Positions 49,001 to 61,000 of a stretch of 64,000 nucleotides of DNA are shown one piece after another. Each line of letters opens with the position of its first letter. The first letter of the stretch is position 1. The DNA comes from Haliclystus octoradiatus (Eukaryota; Cnidaria; Staurozoa; Stauromedusae; Haliclystidae), in contig OU744451.1 of NCBI GenBank assembly GCA_916610825.1, positions 11,844,864 through 11,908,863 on the forward strand, given 5' to 3'. Position numbers and translations under genes: made by a program. The notes beneath the pieces were generated by a model. The model was not told where the DNA came from. It worked only from the letters and a program-made list of their open reading frames with translations, and ran no database searches.

Positions 49001-52000
49001 CTTCTTTATAATCTTTAATGGCGCTATAAATATTGTAGCCAAGATTAAACACGGACGATGCGAATGGTTGCCGTTTAGGGGACCTAATATTACCTTCTGG
49101 AAATCTGAGTGTATTGGGCTTTCCCTTTGGAAAAATTATACATGGTGTGGTAGCTTAAATCGATGTTCTTTACATGACAAATTGCCAGGAAGTGCCTTAA
49201 CACAAAGGAGAGGATGCAGGAGTCAGGTGATTAACACCATGTTATTCACATGATACTGTAAATGAAAGGTTTAGGGCGTACTTCAATTAGCACTGTTCAA
49301 GCTAGCTTGCAAGACAGTAGCATTGTCATTTGTCCGACAGTTTTTTTTAATCAATTTAGATTCAATTTGCTAGTGATTGTTCATTTGTCCGACGATTTTT
49401 GTTATCAATTTAAATTCGGTTTGCTAGTGATTGTTCAAAATTCGAAAGTTGCTAGTGATTGTTCACTATTCGGAATTTGCTAGTGATTTCTCACTATTCA
49501 GAAATTGCTAGTGATTGTTCACTATTCGAAGCTAGATTAGGACGTCCAGAATGACTAGTTAAGTCCCCACCTACCTCCTTCATTAATAAATAACAGGTTT
49601 GTATTTAATCGTACGATCATTCAAGCTTGTATGTGCATGTGCAGATTTCAGGTATCATATGGTCAGGGGGTGTTTCCTGATCATTCGCATTGTCACCTCT
49701 GCAAGCTAAGCAAGTGCAAACTATCATCCGCAATTTGCAAATATTCAGTCAATATGCCTCGCAACTCGAGAAACTCACAAGATGCAAGGATGGTGGGATC
49801 AGAAAATTTAAAATCCCACCCACCCTCGTCTTGATAACACTATATAAGGTATTATCTATTTCCACTGTTAATCAGTGTGACTGGTACTTGGTTGGGGCAG
49901 GATAGGGTTCTCAAAGTGAGTGCGCACACCACCAAGCAAATGACTCCCACCAACCAAGCACCTAACAAGTAAGTATAACTCATCTACTGGTGATGGTTTA
50001 AACATACTTTAAATGAAGTTGGGTGGAATTCTGTAAGCGAACATTTTCAACATGTAAACATTTGAAGGAATAAAATTGACCATCGCACCTTGCATGCTTT
50101 AAGTTGAAAAGTGAATGCCATTTTTCAAGCAACAACTAGTGCAGTGAATTAGTGCACCACACAACCTATTTGAAGGACAAGCTCAAAGGCCACAGGTCAA
50201 TTTTATGCCTTTAAGCAGGTTTGAGTTGTGATCATTATTAACGACTGACAATATTTACCTCTATAGTTTCATCTGTAACCATTGGTGATATTGCATATGC
50301 TGTTTCCATACCCCCCAAATAGTCATCATCATCCTCTTCATCACTGTCACCAGATGTATCATGTGAACTTGAATATGAAATTGCCGTGCGTCTCATTTTA
50401 ATCATTTTTTCATAGCTTTCATCAGAATCAACTTCATCAACATCCATAGAAACACTACGTGTGAAAATATTAGGCTGATTAATAACATCAAACCCACTTC
50501 AGAGTAAATATGACTATATCAATAGTGCATTTTACTAACAGTTCAGTTTGGATAATACAAAACATATTACAAAACATAAACAGGACATCAGTTGGTAAAA
50601 AATGCTTAGTAGCTTGATAATGCAAGTGGCCCTTAAAGTTATAAAGAATAACAAATTATAAGCTATTAGCATCATCTAAATTTTCATTGCCCCTGTGAAA
50701 ACAATTAATGAGTTTACATGTTTTTTTAAACATAAAACATTTGTTCTAAAGTTGAAGAACTATTTCCAAGAAAAAGTTTATGTAATGTAATTTATTAATT
50801 AATTTAAGTTCTATTTAATTTGCCCTCTTTTAGTGTTAAATGCTATATTTCCTACTTCTGTTGACCGTAATTCTTACATAAGTTAATATTTATTTAAACT
50901 ATGATTTTTGATATATTTTCAATGTTATTCCAGCAGCTTCATTTTTAGCGCATGCTAACCATTATAAAAGTTAGCAACAGAGCAGAAGCAGAACATTTGC
51001 AACATAAAAATAAAGAATAAACACATCATATGAAGGTGAAATGTCTTAGACTAAAAATGACTACCTCCCACTATTTTATATGACCTAGATATTCACAATG
51101 AAGATGAGTGAATCTGACCAGAATGCAAACTCACATCAGATCACATTCAATTTAAATGTTTCACTGAGAACTTCTTGTTTACATTATTATATTTCAAGGC
51201 TTTGCGAAGATATGTTGCACAAGCATCAACTGCATGACTGAGGTGGTACTTTAGAAATTGATGCACCTTACCCACATTCAACCATTTCTCTATCATCTGA
51301 CATATCATCCATACCACTGCCATCACCAGAAGATGTTGCAGATGAAGACAAATCTGATTGGATAGCAATCACAGTAATGCATTTAATTAAGAATGATATG
51401 TGCTGAGATTGTTTACTCAATTCCCATACTCAGCGACTTGTAGGCGAATTATAATCTCACTTTATCGTAAGTGAATTAAATACAGCATTAACTTGCTGAG
51501 TTGGTATAAAGACTATGACGTGACAAACCCTTTTAATTTGCTTACATTGCAAGTTATTTCCACATATAGGCTTAAAGACCAATAGTTCTTATTTACCACA
51601 ATAGTGGATGATTGTAGCATAAAACCCATATATAATTTTTACATACATCAAAAGTCCCAAATAACTATCTAGAAAATAATTTACTTTGATGTCTCACAAG
51701 CAGCATGCTAAGTAATGCCAATAGAATACCAGTACAGCATTCACAGAATCACAGAATGAATAATCATTGTGTAAATTGTATACCTCAGAACATGCACTCT
51801 TAAACCTTCTCTGCAGAGCTACATCCAAACATACATCAAACGTACCTGAATCTTCAGATGAGTCTGATAGATACATTAACTCTTCAGATCCACCATCATT
51901 ATCCTGAAAGTTTAAAATTGAGCAACATCAAGATACTCAATACTACCTTCATGTGAGAAGCTTTAAATTAGACAAATGTCATCTTCACATACAGTATTGA

Positions 52001-55000
52001 TATTTAGATGACCCATGACTCACAAGGATCATATCATATTAACATAGCCTTGGGAAAACTGGAAGTAGCCCCAGCAAAAGTTGATCCTCAACAGGAACGA
52101 CAATGACAAGATAGTACACAATATCAATTGAGTTATACTATATGTACAGTCAGTAGATAGCACAGTAGTTAGTTCTGAACAGATTATTACAATGCCACTG
52201 ATCATGTTCAATTTTTTCAACCTCAAATATCCTGCTATTTATAATTCTATTTTAACCATGTTTGTGAGATAAAACCTGCAATTGTGTGCCATCAATATAT
52301 GTAATGTATAAGTTCATGTGTAGTCTCTGGTCTGTGCAATGCATAATATGTAGATTTTACTAGTTGCCACCTCCATGAATGCATTCCCGGGCATCAGTCA
52401 TATGATATTGGAATACATCCACTCAAAGAACACATCCACAAATACTTTTTACTAGAACAAAAGTATAGCATTTTGGCTTTTTTGAATAGTATAATTGTTT
52501 GCTTGTAATCTTGAACTCTTGCGAGTCGTGGCTACGTTGCTATTGCCAATAACTAAAATGAGGTAGAATTCAATAGTGTCAACAAATCAATGAGCAAAAT
52601 ACATGCAAATTGCAGACTACATTATGTGTTGATATTTAATATGAGCAATCCCAAAAACTAGAACTAAATGCTTGTGACTACCTTGTATTCTGTTACTTCA
52701 CGCTCTAAAGATTCTAGAGCCATGTAAGGTAAGAAGTCGACTGTTTCCCTGGCAACCAAGTTGTCGAAAGAAGGATGTGACCCATCAAACGTCTCTCCCT
52801 GTGAAAAAAACAAAGTATGTCAGGACACATACACAATTAACACACAACAACTACATATATCTATTAGTTGTTGTAAAGATATGCCAGTGAATAGCATGAA
52901 TAGCAAACACTTGATTTGTGATGATTATAATAAATTGTGAAGGAAACAGGGATTGAGACTAATTTCAGGTATCTCTGTGATCAACTTTTTTCAAACTTGT
53001 TTAATTTTTCAAACTTCAAAATAGTTTTACAATATAAAGAGTAAACCCGCTTCAAGTGCAAATCCTAATGGAAATTGTTTAGCAAAGACTAAAGAATTAT
53101 TACTAAAGAACAATATGGTTTACTTGCTCGGAGGTCAACCTGCACCCAATTATTAGAAACCCTGCAGCAATGGGGTATAGCCATTAATAATTGTTTAAAA
53201 TTTGATTCTGCTTATATCGACTTCAGTAAAAAATTTGACACAGTTTGTCACCAGAAATTATTAATCAAGCTGAAGGCTTATGGTATAGATTTTGAACTAT
53301 TGGCATGGATTTCTTCTTTTTCAACTGGCAGAACTCAATCTATATCAGTTGGAAATTGTTTATCATCAGCATCGAATGTTGTCAGCGGCGTTCCTTAGGG
53401 TTCTGTTCTAGGGCCATTATTATTTATCTTATTTGTCAATGACATTGTACATTGTATCGAAGGCGATTGTAAAGTTAGCTTGTTTGCAGACAATGCCAAA
53501 TTTTATTGTTCCCGTGGCAATACAATTTCAACCGATTTGACAATGACATTAGTAAATCTCTACGAATGGTCTCAAACGTGGTAGCCTGCGTACCAGCCCC
53601 AAGGTTTTTTCTGAAACCACAGGGTCTGTGAACTAATGTGTGATTTTCAGCCCAGCAAGTTCTCAAGAAATTGAAATATAATTTATGCGTTTCTTATTAA
53701 TCATTCATTTCATCATGGCGGCTGCTCAACTGACTACGGCGTGTTTTGATGAAGATTTGTTTTCAAAGAGTTGTGATTATGTCTGTTCTCTATTTTTTAT
53801 CGAAGAAATGTGTTTGGAACAAAGGCAGGCGATCAAAGCCTTTATTAAAGGAAAGGATATATTCTTTAGTGCCAACACAGGTTATGGGAAGTCATTTGTT
53901 TTTCAATCCCTGCCGTATATCGTAGACGCGAATAATTAACCATAGGTGTGATCTTCATTGGACAGAAAACGGTGTTTTAGTTCACAGACCCTATGGTTTC
54001 AGAAAAAACCTTGGGGCTGGTACGCAGGCTACAAACATGGCAGCTACGGATAGATTTTGAAAAATGTTCAGTTTTAACTACTAATAAGCATAATGTAGAC
54101 GGTGTTGAATATGTTTTGGGTGGTTACACTCTGCCAATTGTCAGCAGAATTCGAGATCTTGGGATAATTATAACGTGGGACTCAAAACCCTCATCTCATT
54201 GCTCGATGATAGCAGCAAAGCATATTTAAGATCCTGTCTCATTATGGAAAGCTTTATTTCAAGGGATGCAGTTCTACTAATAAACGCATTCAAAACTTAT
54301 GTTAGACCAATGTTAGAAACATCATCATGTTCTTGGAGCCCTTGTCTATTAAAGGACATTCAAATTATCGAAAGGGTAGAGAAAATTCACCAGATTTGTA
54401 TGTAATACCACAAACTTGGCTTTCAAAGATTACAATGACAGATTAAAGCTTCTGAACCTCGAATCGCTAGAATTAAGACGGCTAAAGATAGATTTAGTTA
54501 TGATATATAGAATAATGCATAATTTACTTGATTTATCTCTTTCCTCTCTAAATTGTAAATTAATTGCAAATAAATATTCAATGCGCGGTCACTCACAATG
54601 ACTTTATTCGATGCAAACGTGCCGGTTAAGCAGCACAATTAATTAATTTAGTCAGAGAGTGATACCTTGGTGGAATACTTTACCTGAGTCTGTGGTGAAC
54701 TCAAAATCACTTCAAAGTTTTAAAAAATCCCTCGCGGAGATGGACCTGTCGGAGCATTGTAAAATGTTTCCCTAACTATTATATAACCATCAACTTTCCT
54801 TTGATATCATTTATTTTTATGTTAATCTTACTTTTGTTATTGTGTAAGGCTGTATGCAAGTGGAATTATTTGTGAATTTAATCCCCTGTATTTGCCTGTT
54901 ATATTTTTTATGACAAATAAATCAAATCCAATATCAAATCAAAGACTTGACAACAAAGTAGTTAACGAAGAATCGAGACCAGGTTGCAGATAATCAAGAA

Positions 55001-58000
55001 TTTCATTTATCCAAATTACACTTAAGTGGATTACAATGTAGGCTATTTATCTATACGCTATATTATATGTAGAGAATATTACACGCTGTTTCTGAATTAG
55101 AAGCATGAGTTAAACAGAATCATTTAATTTTTCTAGTTTTTCTTCATATTGTACTTGAAAATTTTTACATTGTTATACAAACTCTTCTCTTTAAATTGAT
55201 ACTGGTACGTGATGATAGAAACTGGATAAGGGATGTTATACATCATGATAAATAATGTCATAATGTTTAGCATTAAGTAAAAGTTTACCTTTTCTCTATG
55301 TTCAATTGCAACAAAGCTTGTGAATTGTGTGACAATCGAATGTTTGACACTGAGGGAGATGATTTTATCTTTCATTGTTCTTTTCTTTGCCTACAAATAC
55401 AAATACAATTAACAACTTCTCTAACAAATAACTATTCAATAACTTAACTTCATTTCTTTACATGATATTCACAGAAAAAGTAAGATTGACCCTCTTCTAA
55501 GGAAATGAGTAATTTGATTTATTATGTACTTGTCATACTATTGCAGTACGACCATGCTTATTGCTCGGTGCCAGATATCGACCGAGCTGTATATAATGAA
55601 GATGGAGTCAGAGATTACCGATACAAACTTTTAAACTGTAACTTCAAAGTTTCATTAAATATGAAATTTGTTCAACTGTTCGATGACTGCGTGCAGCTTC
55701 AAGTTATCAAAACATGTAGTATTCTCAAATTTTATTAAGCAAAAGAAACTATATTTGATTATTGGTTATTGTAACTAGGCCGTCAATTTTAACAATGATA
55801 TTTAAAGAAAATAAACAAACAAGAAATAAGAAAGCAAATGTTTGGAATTTTAGTAGAAACTTGATTCTGATTCATCACAATTTTGTACATTCAAAACTAC
55901 TATTAGAGAGGGTCTGGTACTTATTTTAAACGAAGTGGATAATGTTCCGGCAGCCGGAATCCTGAGTGCTAGAGATAATGTTCCGTGCGTCTTCTGCGCA
56001 TGCTTAATGTGCTGTTTGCGTTTCTCTCACATTCATTCAAGATGCAATGGCGATGGACGGTCCCTCGACCACGTTAATAACAATTTTGTTCATAACAAGT
56101 TTTATAATAGAATATAAAATAATTCAAAGTGCTAGAGGTTGAAAACACTTTATATGTGGGATTCACAACGCTGGATGCCACCGTTCTTCCAAACTTATAG
56201 AAAAAGCGAACGAACACGGCTTTGGTTTTGAGTTTCGGGGTTTTGACTTTTGGTGTACGACAAAATCAGAATTGGTTTGGTGTACGCATGTAGCATCAGT
56301 TACAGGAAAAGGAAATGACTAATAAGTAATTATCCCATATTATTACAAATTACCATAGTAAAAATGTTTTGAAATATTGTTAGGCAGCATAAATATTCGC
56401 TAAAACCCTTTAAGCGTGCCAAATAAATGTCACGACACTCAAACATTAAAAACGCTGCGCTGGGTTGCATGGCTGAAAAGCTTCGATAAATCAAACACAG
56501 AATAAAATGATTAATGCATAGATATGCTGAATATCATTTTTCTTAATATTTATTCCAAACAGTCGATCCAACTTACGGTGTGGGTGAATTTTTTTACAAA
56601 CTTTTTACGGTATAATTTTGGATCGATCGACACAGCCATGTTTACTATCTACACACGCATGCGCAAAGGACTCACGGAACATTATCTTTTGAAGACAGCT
56701 TTCCGGCTGCCGGAACAATATCCACTGCGTATTTTAAAACTGTTCATGAGCATGTCTGAACATTTTTATCCCCCTGAAGAGTCCTTCATGCATCTATTGT
56801 CCACTTTTAAAGTCAAACAATATCCTCACAAGATAACAGCAAGTATCCAACTGGGGATTTGAAATTAAAAATCCAAATCTGGAGATCTGTAATCTAAGCT
56901 AATTCTAAAAATCATGCAGATGACTACCATCAATGCAAGCAAAAATATCAGTTGTGTACCTCATGATTCATTTTGTCTGCATCAAGGCTGCCCTCCTCCC
57001 AGTCACGGATCACTGCTTTAGCAGCAAGACGGTGTAGAATCTAGAGAAAACACTATAATGTATCTATAAAATATTACATTATAAATATATTTAAAAAGTC
57101 TGGTTTGGGAAATGTCTGAAAAACGTTTTGGTGTTTAAAAATGGTGCTTAACATTGTTTGTACCATACATGGAATCTGTCTAGCACATGTTCAACTAGAT
57201 ACTTGAATGGTTACTAATAATAAAATCTTCAATTCACCATTAAAATGAGTGACAAAATTAGAAAACAACTTCTGACTTCCACAAAATAACATATCTTCCA
57301 TTGAAAATTAATAAATGGGGAGAGGATCCAAGCAATAAATCTGCTATTGCAATTTATGCAATCCACAATATCAACAGAGAATTGATCAAACACTTGCAAT
57401 ATATAACAATAATGAAATGCTAACTGACCAACCTTTCCCTGTGTCTTGTTCAAATCTGATGTTGCCACAATAGTCGAAAATTCAAGCCTTCCAATCTTTG
57501 CTTTCAATTCAGCCTGCAGTAAGAAGAAGATTGATGGTTGTACTGTATTCGAATTCCACGTTTTGCAATTGGCTTTGTTATAAATATATTCCATTATTTT
57601 TTAAGACGAGGATAAAGCTTCGGGTGCCGTGGCATTAGCAGTTTGGTAAAGCTACGGAAGTTTACCTAGCATGCGCGGCACTCAATTGAAATTGAACCTT
57701 TATCAAATTAATTCTATTACTATTATTGTCTTTTTAATAATAATTGATCCTGTTACTTATCCCAAATTTGTATTATTTAATCCAGACATTGAATAACATT
57801 CCTAATTTCCAATCAAATTTATCTGGTGAAAGAAAATATGATTTTTGATTGTAATTTCAAATTGCTTTGGTGTGCCCGTTCATTCGGCGGCCTTGGGAAG
57901 CAGATTGATTTACTGGAAATACATAAACTAAAACAGTCAAATTGTTCTGAAATATTCCATTAAAAAAATATACTACTGCGCTATGCGCTATATCTTCAAT

Positions 58001-61000
58001 TTAGTTTGGATATATTGTCATTGAGGTGCGGTTTGATTTTGAGAGCAAAGGCTAAAATCGTTTTTTGTAGTGAACTTTCAAAACAAAGGAACAAAGAACT
58101 TCCTGCTGTAAATTTATCCAATTCGTATTTTTCATCTATTTAGATAAAAATAGATAAATAGATAACCTGTTTATTTTGACACTGTAAAGCTCAAAATAAT
58201 ATCAGCTATTTTGTTAATTTTATTTGATATTTCCATTATATAGACATATGACATATGTGAGACATTTGAAAATGTGGTCAATTTCATGCTTTGGAAGTGT
58301 TCAAGAACTCCTTAATGTTTTTCCAATGAGATGAAATCCCTCGTAATGGTATCATCTACATAGTACATATACTTTCCTTTCAGATGCTTGGTTAGTGAGG
58401 GGGTGGCAAGATCTAGGTGCGAGCACCCATTGACAGAAAGCAGACTGACACCACATTCAGTATTCAACATTACTTGCATCATCAACCATGTACAGTCCCA
58501 CTGCTAAGCCATTGGAATTCCTAATTATACCCATCAGTAAGTATGAGACCATTTTATGCTGACATTGCAGCACATGATTGACAAACCAGAGACCCCAGGC
58601 ATTATCAACAACCCCTGCTAAACCTTTGCTTATCCCCATTCCAACATAGACCATGGAAGTCGTATATACTTCGCTCCGCTTTCCTTTTTCAGATATTACC
58701 CCAGAACGAATTTTCCTTTATTTCTATTGTGAATAAAACTAATATTTAAAATTTAACAAAATAAAAAAAGTGATATAATAATGATGAATGGATACGAGGT
58801 TATGTTGATACATTTACTTTATGTTCCACACAATCATGGCATTCAGATTGATGAAATTATTCACAATGATTTGGGATATTACTTACCATATTACAATGAG
58901 GAATAAACCCATAGACAACCTGACGATTACCATCAAACAAAGATGGGATGAAAGTTGGTGCCTTGTAAAAATTGAAAAATAATATTGGAATAATTGATGG
59001 AATCTAATTGATGCAGATTTGAATTGTGATAAGGAATTGATATAGAACGATTAAAATTATGATTAAAGAATGACTTTAACTCAAATTAAATAGCTTTCTA
59101 GTTTTCAAGTTTGATTCAGACACGCTGCCCTGATATAGAGAAACTGGCCAAATACCCAACAATTAATTTAATATAGATTAGGGCTGGGCTAAAAAATAGG
59201 TTTAAAATGCCTATCAGATTAGTTTACGATTACATAATGAATGTAGCTTAATCACCTGCAAATGCTTCTTCTCCTCATGATCATATGTTACCCATTTAAC
59301 ATCAATTGACTGCAATGCTGATTGTGATGCATTGCGTAGTTGTATTTTAACCTTTAAACAGAGTGTACAATCCATACAAAACTATTGAAATGCTGCATTG
59401 TACTAGCTACTGAATAAGTATGGAAAAATGGAAATTATCAATTGAACCTGTAACATAACTGAATAATAACGCAATTTAAAGGTCTCTACTTCTCAATATC
59501 AATATTTGCTCGCTCGCTCACACAACTCTATGTTAGAGTCCTCATGTTGAATATACTTTATGTCCCCATTTTGATCATATAAATTAAGTTTACAAAGACA
59601 AAATGAATTATTATACAGTATTTAAAGCGGTAAAATGAACTCTTTTCAAGCAGAAAAGGTGTCCCAAAGGTGTGGGCATAGCTGATTTGAATGTTAGAAA
59701 CTTTTGATATTGCGCAAAAGATACGCTTTTTAAAGTTTTGAATTGTCCTTTCTCTATAGTAAGCCCTCTTGTCATTCTGACTATTGGTTCTCAGAGTTTG
59801 GAAAAAATGACTGATCGAAAACAGGGTAATCATTTTCACCATTCGTCATTATTGAGCTTCTGATAACTACCCGGATTTGTGTTAAAATTTTCCGTGCCTT
59901 CATGCGCACTTCGAAGGATCTACAGTAAAATTAATAGATAAAAAACACCATACCCATTCACATATAAGTACGTATAATGTGAATTTATTACAACACAGCA
60001 ATGGAATAGATCACAATAACACTGTTTTACAACCCTTCATCATTACATTGTGAAACACAGTTCATGAATCTTTTAATGAAATCTCTTGTTGAACTGTGTC
60101 TTATGGGTGAATTTACAATCTTCAGAAATTGTGACTACCTTAGCTTCCCATTTTGATTTAGCTTTTGAATCAAAATATGAAAATGTTCCTTTTCCAATTT
60201 GAGCCATATTGCGTAAGAAATGTTTGTTCACACAAGAACTGCAAACCAAAGAAAACATGAGAATTGCAAAACTGTTTAATGTATAAATTGACATAAGGAA
60301 CTAATGATACAGTTCACTGGTATGATAAAAACTCATTGTGGTGTGACTTCCTGAAGTGGAACCTCACCCAATTCCTTGACTGAATATTCTGAGTGATGAT
60401 GGTAGCCTTTTTATCAAACCCAATGTCAGTGATTCATCACCAGCATAACCATCAGATATCAAAAAGAGGTTTTTGTGACTGATTCCATCATCCTTTGTTA
60501 GCAGATTGATATGATGAATAACACGCCACAGATCAGTGCTACCATACTGAGCATGTTTACCCTATAGCAAAATTATAAATTTTCTGTAAATATTGTACAA
60601 AATATGAACTGATTAAAAATCAAAAATACAGCTTTATATATTTTTAGCTTCAATTTTCTGCTTCTGTTTGTGTTCTGTGTGTTGCTGCGTCTCTATTGGA
60701 GAAGAAATCATACTAACAACAAGTGGAATTGGCTATACAATATCTAAATTAATTATATATGATAAAACCTGAAACCCGTTTGACATCAATAAACAAACCT
60801 CCGTACCTAAATAAAATCTAGACAAGGGTAAGAGGGACAGAGCAGACCAGACAACTCTGACTAACAAACATTGCATTTCAATAATTAACAATTATCGAAC
60901 AAGATTGAGCACGAGCTACGACCTACGGCTTCGGCGGATAGCACACACTTCGGCCTGAAAAGTGTCGTGCAAAATCGAGTTTGATAATTGTTTTATTATT

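Larger units (their letters stand above)
53040..54950 (+). mobile_element. LINE retrotransposon fragment in a PARP4 intron, interrupted by a TIR element
   Basis: Plus-strand reading gives a non-LTR reverse transcriptase: [36 protein letters not shown], the [18 protein letters not shown] motif, and [14 protein letters not shown], in which the family's catalytic FADD has become FADN. After the insertion at 53582-54031 it resumes with [34 protein letters not shown] and the usual tail ([20 protein letters not shown]). One stop and some frameshifts are present. The 3' end near 54905-54945 has repeated AAATCAAATCC-like units, typical of a LINE microsatellite tail. CR1/Jockey-like wording; orientation is opposite to PARP4. 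Confidence 0.85.

Noticed and set aside
48972-49253. 93-codon plus-strand frame with several tryptophans and cysteines
   Set aside because: Starts in a poly-phenylalanine AT-rich run, lies in a PARP4 intron, and shows no recognisable domain; cannot be supported as a gene.
49327-49531. Regularly spaced repeats as a CRISPR-like array
   Set aside because: The spacing is irregular, the spacers are themselves repeated, and the context is a eukaryotic intron; it is a minisatellite.
56524-56862. 112-codon plus-strand frame
   Set aside because: Crosses the right end of the TIR element at 55931-56729 into unrelated intron DNA, so it cannot be an ancestral gene.
59820-59930. Possible PARP4 exon on the minus strand (ATCCTTCGAAGTGCGCATGAAG onward, after a TAG acceptor)
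   Set aside because: It opens for about 35 codons, but no matching donor was found, and the flanking exons 60238-60139 and 59351-59256 already join in phase and match human PARP4 without it.
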